From contig JAUYGA010000214.1 of assembly GCA_030690755.1 (NCBI GenBank), positions 1 to 7,626 of the forward strand: 7,626 nt of DNA, in the 5' to 3' direction. The position numbers were made by a program, and so were the translations under genes. Below, in pieces: positions 1-6,707 of this stretch. Source of the DNA: Nanobdellota archaeon (GTDB lineage Archaea; Nanobdellota; Nanobdellia; Woesearchaeales; JAUYGA01). Position 1 is the stretch's first letter. Every line of letters begins with the position of its first letter. Below the pieces are notes generated by a model. The model saw nothing but the letters and a program-made list of their open reading frames with translations, made no database searches and had not been told where the DNA came from.

Positions 1-666
1 GATTCTCAATATTATATGGACTTAGCAAAAGCAATAGGATTAAAAAAAGAAATTAACAATACTAAAATGGAATTATTCCCTTCTAAAAAAGATATTGCTT
101 ATGCAAACAATTTTATAAAAAAGAATAGAATAATGGGAGCAATAATAGGAATTGCACCCGGCGGAGCTAGTAATCCTGGACAAACAGTTCCTCTAAAACG
201 CTGGCCTAAAAAGAGATATTCGGAATTGTGCAATATGATTCTCAAAAAAACAAAAGCAAATATTATCTTTTTTGGTGGAAAATCTGACGAGAACATTATA
301 AGAGATATAATGAATGAAATAAAAATAGGCTCAACCAATCAAAATCAAATTTTTAACACTGTTGGCAAGAACACAATTCTTCAGAGTGCTGCAATGATAA
401 AAAAATGTAAAGTTTTCATCAGCAATGACTCAGGACCAATGCACATAGCAGCAGCCGTTGATACTAATACAATTTCAATATTTGGACCAACAAATCCTAT
501 AAAATTAGCACCTCTAGGCAAAAAACATAAGTACTTATGGGCAAAAATAAAATGTGCTCCTTGTTATAAAAATGGGAAATTTCCTAAATGCAGTGTTAAA
601 AAATGTATGAATTCTATCGAAGAGTATGTGGTTTTTAATGAAATCAAAAGAAAAATAAAAAAATGA
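1..666 (+). CDS. GT9-family glycosyltransferase (heptosyltransferase-like), 5'-truncated by the window
   Basis: The frame is open to the left edge, so the first ATG (position 16) is probably internal. Only 221 residues are visible, against about 340 for the family, so roughly the first 120 (the acceptor half) lie outside. What remains looks like the C-terminal nucleotide-sugar-binding half of a GT-B GT9 enzyme. It has an APGGAS...KRWP segment (visible residues about 52-69), an FFGG strand, the family hallmark NDSGPMHIAAA (142-152), then FGPTNP. A Cys set of CxxC, C and CM (C185, C188, C197, C202) is a pattern often seen in this family near the C-terminus. Members transfer heptose or related sugars from a nucleotide donor to a cell-surface glycan. 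The donor here cannot be told from the sequence, and ADP-heptose should not be assumed outside LPS-making bacteria. The stop overlaps the next start (ATGA), implying one transcript. Confidence 0.88.
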   Translation, partial: DSQYYMDLAKAIGLKKEINNTKMELFPSKKDIAYANNFIKKNRIMGAIIGIAPGGASNPGQTVPLKRWPKKRYSELCNMILKKTKANIIFFGGKSDENIIRDIMNEIKIGSTNQNQIFNTVGKNTILQSAAMIKKCKVFISNDSGPMHIAAAVDTNTISIFGPTNPIKLAPLGKKHKYLWAKIKCAPCYKNGKFPKCSVKKCMNSIEEYVVFNEIKRKIKK

Positions 667-1847
667 CAAATAAAAACAAGAATAACTGGCTAATGAACTT
701 AATTAACGATAAAACATTTCAAAAAGTGATATTGCTGTTGGTAGTAAGTAGAATAATTATTTTTGGTGCATCTGCTATTGGGACTTATTATTTTCCTAAC
801 TCAGAATCCGACTATGTAGTAGATAATAAATTCCTGAATGGTTTAGTCCAATATGATGGTAGAGCATATTTGGATATTGCTATGAACGGATACAATAACA
901 CATTTAATGGAAGTGGCAACACTGCTTGGTTCCCATTATATCCTCTTCTAACACACTATCTCGGTCTACTGTTAGGCGGAAGTATTCTGGCATACGTATT
1001 GGCAGGAATAATCTTATCAAATATTTTTTTGATATTAGGAATTACTTTTCTTTACCAACTTATCAAATATGAGTTTGAAAAAGATGTTGCATTCAAAACT
1101 TCATTCTACATATTATTATTCCCAACCTCTTATTTTTTCTCAGTGATGTATGCTGAATCTCTGTTCTTTTTTTTAACAGTGGCAGCATTTTATTTTGCTT
1201 CAAAAAGAAACTGGTTCCTGGTAGGATTTTTTGGATTTTTTGCTTCATTGACTAGAACATTTGGAATAATACTTTTCATTCCATTCATTTATATTTATTT
1301 AAAAGATAGAAAATTTAAAATTAAAAAAATAAATTATTCTATACTTCATCTCATGCTTATCCCTGTTGGTTTATCTGTTTATTTAATTTTTTTATGGTTT
1401 AAATTTGGCAACCCTCTATTCTTTATTAGTTCACATGCAATGTATGGCAAACATTTTGCTAATCCCCTTTTGACATTGCTCAACGCTTCAACAGATTATC
1501 TAAAATATATAATGGATTTAGATTTTCCAAATATTGGTTATTATACATTAAATTTAACTGCTATAATAGCAATGTTACTTATTGGCTGGTATTTTTACAA
1601 AAAACATAAAAATGAGTATTCTATTTACATATTTTTGAGTTTAGTACTCAATATGCTATCAGGCACAATTCAAGCTACCACAAAGCATTTTTTAGTACTA
1701 TTCCCCTGCTTCATATATATTGCCCTGCTAGACAAAAAATACATAAGATACCTCAAAGCTATTTATGCAGCATTTTTTATTTTACTTATACTTTTCACTA
1801 TAAGACATACAAATAAGATTTTTGATATTTGGGGGTTGAGATTTTGA
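663..1847 (+). CDS. PIG-V-like multi-membrane mannosyltransferase (GT-C fold)
   Basis: This 394-residue protein is very hydrophobic, with about nine or ten likely membrane segments (roughly 20-43, 100-135 as a pair, 147-178, 183-212, 226-246, 295-312, 320-357, 365-380). The first outer loop carries YDGRAYLDIAMNGY (64-77) and then WFPLYPLL (89-96). These match the WDxxxYxxIAxxGY and FFPLYPLL signatures of PIG-V-type and related bacterial/archaeal GT-C enzymes. FPTSYFFSVMYAES (153-166) and a late KHFLVLFP (341-348) also fit. In this family an acidic residue in the first loop (here D65) is catalytic, and the donor is a polyprenyl-phosphate sugar used on the outer membrane face. The neighbouring DPM1-like gene could make that donor. 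The start is the ATG overlapping the upstream stop by four bases, and no strong ribosome site is visible, which suggests translational coupling. The exact sugar and acceptor are not deducible. Confidence 0.8.
   Translation: MTNKNKNNWLMNLINDKTFQKVILLLVVSRIIIFGASAIGTYYFPNSESDYVVDNKFLNGLVQYDGRAYLDIAMNGYNNTFNGSGNTAWFPLYPLLTHYLGLLLGGSILAYVLAGIILSNIFLILGITFLYQLIKYEFEKDVAFKTSFYILLFPTSYFFSVMYAESLFFFLTVAAFYFASKRNWFLVGFFGFFASLTRTFGIILFIPFIYIYLKDRKFKIKKINYSILHLMLIPVGLSVYLIFLWFKFGNPLFFISSHAMYGKHFANPLLTLLNASTDYLKYIMDLDFPNIGYYTLNLTAIIAMLLIGWYFYKKHKNEYSIYIFLSLVLNMLSGTIQATTKHFLVLFPCFIYIALLDKKYIRYLKAIYAAFFILLILFTIRHTNKIFDIWGLRF
1831..1836 (+). promoter_or_regulatory. Ribosome binding site deciding a TTG start
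   Basis: A G-rich GGGGGT lies seven bases before the TTG at 1844, inside the end of the membrane transferase gene. It favours that TTG over the TTG at 1829, which would overlap the run itself and add five residues that the family lacks. Confidence 0.5.
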
Positions 1848-2575
1848 AGGTTAAAATTTCAATAGTTTTACCAACATATAATGAAAAGGAAAATTTAGAA
1901 ATATTGATTCCTCATATTGAAAAAATAATAAAAAGAGAAAATTATTGTGGTGAAATAATTGTTGTAGATGATAATTCTCCAGATGGCACTGCCGATATTG
2001 CCAAAAATTTTAATAAAAAATACAAGAACATTAAAGTAATTTCAAGAATGAAAAAAGAAGGCATTGGCGCAGCTTTAAGAGAAGGATATAACAATGCTAC
2101 AAATGATTATATTCTTTCAATGGATTCTGATTTATCTTTTAATCCCGAAGAGATAGTTCGATTTGTTGATGGAATGAACTCAGGCATTGATCTTATTGTC
2201 GGAAACAGGCACCACCTGGGAGGAATATATGAAAAAAAGCAAGCATCCACCAAAATAAAAGGGTTTGTTAGTAAATTTGGAAATGTTCTTGTGAGAATTA
2301 TTTCAGGATTAAACATACATGATTTTTCTGCAAATTTTAGGTGCATAAGAAAAAAAACTTGGCAAAGTATAAAAACTCATGAAAAAACCAATGCACTATT
2401 GCTTGAAATGATAATCAAAAGCAAGAATAAGGGTTTTAAAGTTAATGAAATTCCAGTCACATTTAAAGAAAGAAAGTTTGGTAAATCAAAATTAAATTTA
2501 ACAAAAGAAGCACCAAAATTTTTTTTAAAATTGATTAGTTTTGTAATAAAGTATAGACTTTTTAAATTAAAATAA
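1844..2575 (+). CDS. Polyprenyl/dolichyl-phosphate mannose synthase-like GT2 (DPM1 type)
   Basis: A 243-residue GT2 enzyme of the DPM1 type, which moves mannose (or another hexose) from GDP-mannose to a polyprenyl phosphate on the cytoplasmic face. Seen: SIVLPTYNE (6-14), VVDDNSPDGT (40-49), the metal-binding DSD of SMDSDLS (92-98), a GNRHHLGG loop (120-127), and FKERKFGKSKL (207-217), the DPM1 signature near the end of the catalytic domain. No terminal membrane pair is present, so it resembles the short soluble/peripheral class; a weakly hydrophobic stretch at 226-236 could touch the membrane. I chose TTG at 1844 because it gives the usual short N-terminus (MKVKISIVLP), forms a TTGA overlap with the preceding stop, and has a G-rich site upstream. 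A longer start at 1829 (TTG) is possible. It sits directly behind a lipid-linked-sugar-using transferase, which suits donor production. UDP-glucose-using relatives look similar, so mannose is likely but not proven. Confidence 0.84.
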   Translation: MKVKISIVLPTYNEKENLEILIPHIEKIIKRENYCGEIIVVDDNSPDGTADIAKNFNKKYKNIKVISRMKKEGIGAALREGYNNATNDYILSMDSDLSFNPEEIVRFVDGMNSGIDLIVGNRHHLGGIYEKKQASTKIKGFVSKFGNVLVRIISGLNIHDFSANFRCIRKKTWQSIKTHEKTNALLLEMIIKSKNKGFKVNEIPVTFKERKFGKSKLNLTKEAPKFFLKLISFVIKYRLFKLK

Positions 2576-2585
2576 AAAATATTTT

Positions 2586-2593
2586 AAAAGGCG
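2586..2593 (+). promoter_or_regulatory. Probable ribosome binding site (AAAAGGCG)
   Basis: A moderate purine-rich site ends five bases before the ATG at 2599. It lies in the longest intergenic gap of the window (23 bases), which is otherwise only A and T. A separate promoter in this gap cannot be distinguished from AT-rich background. Confidence 0.4.
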
Positions 2594-2598
2594 AATAT

Positions 2599-3840
2599 AT
2601 GATTGTTAACAAAATACAAGTAGGAGACTTCAAACTTGGAAAAGAAGAAAGGGACGCAATAATCAAAGTCCTTGATTCAGGAAGATTATCAGAAGGCCCT
2701 AAAGTAAGAGAATTTGAAGAAGAATGGGCTAAATTTATAGGCACAAAACACAGCATATTGACTAGCTCTGGTACTGCAGCAATAATGTGCGGTCTTAGCG
2801 CACTTAAATATCACAACAAATACAAAATAAAAGAAGGAACAAACATAATCACTTCGCCGATAACTTACATTGCCACAAGCAATGCTATAGTCCTTACTAA
2901 TTTCAAACCAGTCTATGTCGACATAGACAGAAAAACTTTCAATATAACCCCTGAAAACATAAAAGAGTATCTTGAAAAAAACAATAATTCTGACTGCTCT
3001 GTTATTCTGCCAGTTCATCTAATGGGCTATCCCTGCGATATGAATAAAATAAACAAAATAGCAAAACAGCATGGCTTAGTGACTTTTGAAGATTCTGCCC
3101 AAGCCCATGGTACTATCTATGAAGGCAAAAAAACAGGCGCATTATCGCTGCTTTCAGATTTTTCATTTTATATTGCACACAACATACAAGCAGGAGAGAT
3201 GGGCGCTATAACCACTGATGACGATGAAATAAACAGACTTGTCAGAAAAATAAAAACAAACGGCAGAATGTGTGACTGCAAAATTTGTGTCAGAGCAACC
3301 GGACAATGCGTAAAACTGAAAAAACATGAAAAAGAAAATCCGAAAAACGTGGAGGATTTCGATCCGCGATTTTCACATGATTTGATAGGTTATAATTTCA
3401 AAACAATGGAATTCCAGGCAGCGCTTGGATTAACACAACTAAAAAAGGCCGGCTGGATAATAAAAAAACGGCAGGAAAATGTAAAATACCTGAATGAAGG
3501 ACTCGAGGAATTTTCTGATATCCTGCAATTGCCTTTTTATTCTAACAAAATAAGTTACCTCGCTTATCCTCTGCTGATTAATAAACCAAACACAATTTCA
3601 AGAAAAAATTTAAGGACAGAACTTGAAAAGAAAAATGTTGAAACACGGCCATTATTCGGCTGCATACCGACTCAACAGAAAGCATATTCTTATCTAAAGA
3701 AAGAATATGAAAATAAATTACCGAATGCAGACTATGTCGGACAAAATGCCTTTTACATAGGATGTCATCAATATCTCGAAAGAAACGAACTTGACTATGT
3801 GATAAAGACCTTTAAAGAAATTTTAGGCAAGAGATTATAA
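2599..3840 (+). CDS. RfbH/E1-like DegT-fold sugar 3-dehydratase with His in place of the PLP lysine and a Cys cluster
   Basis: This 413-residue protein has the PLP-dependent DegT/DnrJ/EryC1/StrS fold: SSGTAA (56-61), SPITYIAT (86-93), PVHLMGYPCDM (138-148) and EDSAQAHG (164-171). At the position of the catalytic lysine (SFxxxK) it has SFYIAHNI, so H194 replaces Lys. This is the mark of C3-dehydratases such as RfbH/E1 and ColD, which hold PMP without an internal aldimine. Four cysteines follow (C225, C227, C230, C237) where E1 binds a [2Fe-2S] cluster. DPRFSHDLIGYNFKTMEFQAALGL (255-278 region), ETRPLFG (348-354) and NAFYIGCHQYL (383-393) also align with RfbH. Expected role: removal of the C3 hydroxyl from an NDP-4-keto-6-deoxyhexose. 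Because gmd lies two genes on, a GDP sugar is likely, although E1 uses CDP sugars. No E3-type reductase is in the window. The start has AAAAGGCG upstream, 23 bases after the previous stop. An aminotransferase annotation would probably be wrong. Confidence 0.82.
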   Translation: MIVNKIQVGDFKLGKEERDAIIKVLDSGRLSEGPKVREFEEEWAKFIGTKHSILTSSGTAAIMCGLSALKYHNKYKIKEGTNIITSPITYIATSNAIVLTNFKPVYVDIDRKTFNITPENIKEYLEKNNNSDCSVILPVHLMGYPCDMNKINKIAKQHGLVTFEDSAQAHGTIYEGKKTGALSLLSDFSFYIAHNIQAGEMGAITTDDDEINRLVRKIKTNGRMCDCKICVRATGQCVKLKKHEKENPKNVEDFDPRFSHDLIGYNFKTMEFQAALGLTQLKKAGWIIKKRQENVKYLNEGLEEFSDILQLPFYSNKISYLAYPLLINKPNTISRKNLRTELEKKNVETRPLFGCIPTQQKAYSYLKKEYENKLPNADYVGQNAFYIGCHQYLERNELDYVIKTFKEILGKRL

Positions 3841-3841
3841 A

Positions 3842-4774
3842 ATGTTAAAAAATAAAAAGATACTGATAACAGGTGGTTCTGGTTTTATAGGAACTAACTT
3901 AAGCATTTACTTATCAAAAAAAGGCGCAAAGATAACAAATGTAGGCATAGGAGAGCCTCAGATCAAGATAAAAAATACAAAAAACATAGATGAAGACCTA
4001 ACAAAATCTGATTTCTGGTTTCTTAAAGATGATTTCGATTATGTAATTCATTTAGCTGCTCTGAGCAACCCTAAAATGTGTGAGAACAAGAAAAAGGCTT
4101 TTGAAGTAAATGTTGAAATGACCGAAAAATTTTTCCAGAAACTTCATGAAAACATTGTTAAAAAAAGGTTAAAAAAAATAGTGTTTATGTCAACAGTACT
4201 GGTTTACTCAAAAGATAATGCAATTCCAATAAAAGAGGATGGAAAACTTGACATTGAAAAGAATGCATATGCCAAAACAAAAGGGATAGATGAAGAGTTA
4301 TGCAAAAGATACATTAACAAAGGGCTTCCGATAGTCGTTTTCAGACTGTCAAACATCTATGGACCATACCAGTTATGGCAAGGCAATGCAAATCTAGTGC
4401 CCCAGCTAATGCGCTCAGCCATACTTTATAAAAAGATGGAGATAAAAACAGGAGTTCCTGTAAGGGATTGGATTTATGCAGAAGATGCTGCTGAAGCAAT
4501 TGCCCTCTCTTTGGAAAGTGATTTTTCAGGCATAATGAACCTTGGAACTGGGAAAGGTGTAAACGTAAAAAAAATAACTAAATTAATTAAAAACTACAGC
4601 GGCGCTGAGATAACTGACTTAAAACAAAACAACGATTCAATCAATATTATCTGCGATATAAGCAAAATTAAAAAAGTTTTGAAATGGAAACCAAAAACGA
4701 GCATAGAAACTGGCCTTCAAAAGACTTTTAAATACTATAAGAAAACAATAAAAAATCAACATAACATAAACTGA
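3842..4774 (+). CDS. Extended SDR: NAD(P)-dependent nucleotide-sugar epimerase/reductase
   Basis: A 310-residue Rossmann enzyme of the extended SDR family. The dinucleotide motif TGGSGFIG (10-17) is followed by HLAALSNP (70-77), the catalytic Ser/Thr in FMSTVLVYS (S117/T118), and YAKTK with the pair Y143 and K147. Later come RLSNIYGP (168-175), VRDWIYAEDAAEAI (207-220), a typical sugar-binding region, and NLGTGKG (233-239). Such enzymes epimerise, dehydrate or reduce NDP-hexoses in the cytoplasm. It starts one base after the dehydratase stop and ends where the Gmd ribosome site begins, so it is embedded between the two. The likely job is reduction and/or epimerisation of the keto sugar made by those enzymes, in the place ColC holds in colitose synthesis or RMD in D-rhamnose synthesis. 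It lacks the N-terminal GMVG motif typical of GDP-L-fucose synthase. The exact reaction is inference. No strong ribosome site precedes the ATG, and coupling to the upstream gene is likely. Confidence 0.82.
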   Translation: MLKNKKILITGGSGFIGTNLSIYLSKKGAKITNVGIGEPQIKIKNTKNIDEDLTKSDFWFLKDDFDYVIHLAALSNPKMCENKKKAFEVNVEMTEKFFQKLHENIVKKRLKKIVFMSTVLVYSKDNAIPIKEDGKLDIEKNAYAKTKGIDEELCKRYINKGLPIVVFRLSNIYGPYQLWQGNANLVPQLMRSAILYKKMEIKTGVPVRDWIYAEDAAEAIALSLESDFSGIMNLGTGKGVNVKKITKLIKNYSGAEITDLKQNNDSINIICDISKIKKVLKWKPKTSIETGLQKTFKYYKKTIKNQHNIN

Positions 4775-4780
4775 GGTGAT
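4773..4780 (+). promoter_or_regulatory. Strong ribosome binding site (GAGGTGAT) fixing the gmd start
   Basis: GAGGTGAT is complementary to the 16S rRNA 3' end and overlaps the stop of the upstream SDR gene. It lies four bases before the ATG at 4785. A GTG within it (4776) is in frame but cannot serve as start without being the ribosome site itself. This is the best such site in the window and suggests that gmd is translated strongly and independently. Confidence 0.8.
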
Positions 4781-4784
4781 TCAT

Positions 4785-5765
4785 ATGGGGAAAAATAAAT
4801 CCGCACTAATAACTGGAATAACAGGTCAGGATGGCTCTTATTTAGCAGAACTGCTCATTGAAAAGAAATACAAAGTTTATGGATTAGTTAGAAGAACAAG
4901 TACTGAATCTAATGAACGAATACAACATTTACTAAACAAGATAGAACTAATTGACGGCGATCTAATAGATCAAAATTCAATAATAAACGCAATCAAACAA
5001 GCAGATCCTGATGAAATCTATAATCTTGCGGCACAATCATTTGTCAAAACCTCCTGGCAACAACCAATATTAACTGGAGAAGTGACTGGACTAGGAGTAA
5101 TAAGAATGCTTGAAGGTATAAAAACAGTTAATGATAAAATAAGGTTCTACCAAGCAAGCTCTTCCGAGATGTTCGGCAAAGTGCATGAAATCCCCCAAAA
5201 AGAAACAACACCTTTCCACCCAAGAAGCCCTTATGGGGTTGCAAAAGTGTATGGTCATTACATAACACAAAACTACAGAGAAAGTTATGGAATCTTCGGA
5301 TGCAACGGAATACTTTTCAACCATGAATCACCAAGAAGAGGCATCGAATTTGTGACGAGAAAGATAAGCAATGCTATTGCAAGAATACATCTTGGATTAC
5401 AAAAAGAAATTTCATTAGGAAACCTTGATTCAAAACGGGACTGGGGTTTTGCAGGCGATTATGTTCGAGCAATGTGGCTGATGTTACAACAAGAAAAACC
5501 AGAAGATTATGTTATCGCTACTGGAGAAACCCATTCAATCAGAGATTTTCTTGATATAGCATTCAAAAGAATCGACATCGAAGACTGGAGCAATTATGTC
5601 AAGCAAGACCCAAGATTTATGAGGCCTGCTGAAGTTGATCTCTTATTGGGAGATGCTTCAAAAGCACGTAAAAATTTAGGCTGGAAACCAGAAGTTAACT
5701 TCAAACAACTTGTTGATATGATGGTTGACAACGATATAAAAATGAACAAATTATTAAATAAATAA
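4785..5765 (+). CDS. gmd: GDP-mannose 4,6-dehydratase
   Basis: This cytoplasmic SDR converts GDP-D-mannose to GDP-4-keto-6-deoxy-D-mannose, the branch point for fucose, D-rhamnose, perosamine and colitose. Seen in the 326 residues: LITGITGQDGSYLAELL (8-24), the NADP-binding loop with the family-specific GQDG; VRRTS (35-39); NLAAQSFV (80-87); QASSSEMFG (123-131), with S126 and E128 in the catalytic positions; SPYGVAKVYGH (148-158), with Y150 and K154; FNHESPRRG (178-186); and GNLDSKRDWGFAGDYV (212-227). The conserved Gmd sites are all intact, and the length matches the shorter prokaryotic class. The start is the ATG placed four bases after the GAGGTGAT site; an in-frame GTG nine bases earlier is rejected. 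The gene follows the RfbH-like dehydratase and the SDR, both plausible users of its product. Confidence 0.96.
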   Translation: MGKNKSALITGITGQDGSYLAELLIEKKYKVYGLVRRTSTESNERIQHLLNKIELIDGDLIDQNSIINAIKQADPDEIYNLAAQSFVKTSWQQPILTGEVTGLGVIRMLEGIKTVNDKIRFYQASSSEMFGKVHEIPQKETTPFHPRSPYGVAKVYGHYITQNYRESYGIFGCNGILFNHESPRRGIEFVTRKISNAIARIHLGLQKEISLGNLDSKRDWGFAGDYVRAMWLMLQQEKPEDYVIATGETHSIRDFLDIAFKRIDIEDWSNYVKQDPRFMRPAEVDLLLGDASKARKNLGWKPEVNFKQLVDMMVDNDIKMNKLLNK

Positions 5766-5780
5766 TTTAAATACCCTCTT

Positions 5781-6707
5781 ATGAAGTCTAAACTAAAACA
5801 GAAAACTGAAGTTGACATAATAATTACTGCTTTTAATAATGAAGACATGATAAGTAGATGTCTTGAAAATGTGAAAAATCAAAGTTTTAAAAAAATTAAG
5901 TGCTTTGTTATTGATGATAATTCAACAGATAGAACTTGTGAAAAAATAAAGAAGTTTAGATGGGTTAAATTGATTAAGAGAGGAACTAATTCTGGACCTT
6001 CATTAAACAGGAATATTGGAATAAACACTGGCAATTCAAAATATATTGCAACATTGGACAGCGATACTGTTTTAGATAAGAATTGGTTAATGGAACAAAT
6101 AAATTGCTTAGAAAAAAATAAAGACAAAAAAATTGGCATTCTCGCTTCAAAACTTCTTTTCATGAAAAATCCACGTATTATAAATTCTGCAGGGGGACAT
6201 ATAAAATTTCCAGGAATAGGGTATGATTTAAATGCAGGAGAGAAAAATTCTAAAAAGTTTGATAATTTAAAAGAGGTTGATTATGCCTGCAGTGCTGCAA
6301 TGTTAATGAGGAGAGAAATGATTGAAAAAATTGGCGCATTTGATAAAACTTATTTCTATGGCCATGAAGACACCGATCTTGGATGGAGAGCAAGAATTGC
6401 AGGTTACAAAGTAATCTATAATCCTAAAGCACTAGCATACCACTATGTTAACCAAACTGTCAAAACGATGAGTAAAAAAGTGATATTTCACGGAACAAAA
6501 AATAGAATAAGAAGTATAATTAAGAATTGTACTCTAGTATCAATGCCTTTTTATATAACGGCTTATTTTTTAATATCCCTTGGCCAGACCATCTTGATGA
6601 AACATAGATTAGAAAGAATCAATGCTTGGTGGTGGAATTTAATAAACATTTCAGATACCTTAAAAGAAAGAAAAAAAGTTCAAAATGTCAAAAATATTAT
6701 TAGTTGA
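5781..6707 (+). CDS. GT2-family glycosyltransferase (rhamnosyltransferase-like)
   Basis: A 308-residue GT-A enzyme. Seen: VDIIITAFNNEDM (11-23), FVIDDNSTD (42-50), GTNSGPSLNRNIGI (68-81), the metal/donor-binding DSD in LDSDTVLD (92-99), and the acceptor/base region YFYGHEDTDLGWR (191-203) with E196 and D197. This order matches WbbL/RfbF-like transferases that add rhamnose or other deoxysugars to polysaccharides. A hydrophobic stretch at about 252-272 followed by a basic tail (KHRLER) suggests membrane association of the C-terminus. Following gmd by 15 bases, it is a natural candidate to transfer the deoxysugar made by the upstream genes, but donor specificity cannot be read from the sequence. 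The ATG at 5781 has no ribosome site (CCCTCTT precedes it), and no other in-frame start gives a complete N-terminus, so it may rely on re-initiation after gmd. Its last 23 bases overlap the next gene. Confidence 0.87.
   Translation: MKSKLKQKTEVDIIITAFNNEDMISRCLENVKNQSFKKIKCFVIDDNSTDRTCEKIKKFRWVKLIKRGTNSGPSLNRNIGINTGNSKYIATLDSDTVLDKNWLMEQINCLEKNKDKKIGILASKLLFMKNPRIINSAGGHIKFPGIGYDLNAGEKNSKKFDNLKEVDYACSAAMLMRREMIEKIGAFDKTYFYGHEDTDLGWRARIAGYKVIYNPKALAYHYVNQTVKTMSKKVIFHGTKNRIRSIIKNCTLVSMPFYITAYFLISLGQTILMKHRLERINAWWWNLINISDTLKERKKVQNVKNIIS

Noticed and set aside
2576..2598. Possible promoter in the gap before the dehydratase gene
   Set aside because: The gap is 23 bases of nearly pure A/T, so TATA-like strings are uninformative; the adjacent genes look co-transcribed.
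2689..3018. A 109-codon open frame on the minus strand, within the dehydratase gene
   Set aside because: It lies wholly opposite strongly conserved DegT coding sequence, has low-complexity Phe/Tyr/Ser-rich content and resembles no family. The shorter minus-strand frames at 99-338, 2107-2346, 2562-2756, 5091-5324, 5594-5848, 5879-6163, 6960-7169 and 7228-7449 are rejected for the same reason.
2599..3840. GDP-perosamine synthase or another sugar aminotransferase
   Set aside because: These need the PLP lysine, which is His (H194) here, and they lack the Cys cluster; RfbH-like C-terminal motifs fit better.
3842..4774. GDP-L-fucose synthase, the usual partner of gmd
   Set aside because: The N-terminal motif is GGSGFIG and not the GMVGSA type of that family, and the overall pattern is that of general NDP-sugar epimerases.
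4776..4784. GTG start for gmd nine bases upstream
   Set aside because: The GTG is inside the GAGGTGAT ribosome site that serves the ATG at 4785.
5766..5773. TTTAAATA, resembling an archaeal TATA box, before the GT2 gene
   Set aside because: It is only about 11 bases from the ATG, too close for a TATA box even with a leaderless transcript, and such strings are expected by chance at this base composition.
5766..5780. Terminator between gmd and the GT2 gene
   Set aside because: Only 15 bases separate the genes, and there is no hairpin or T-run.
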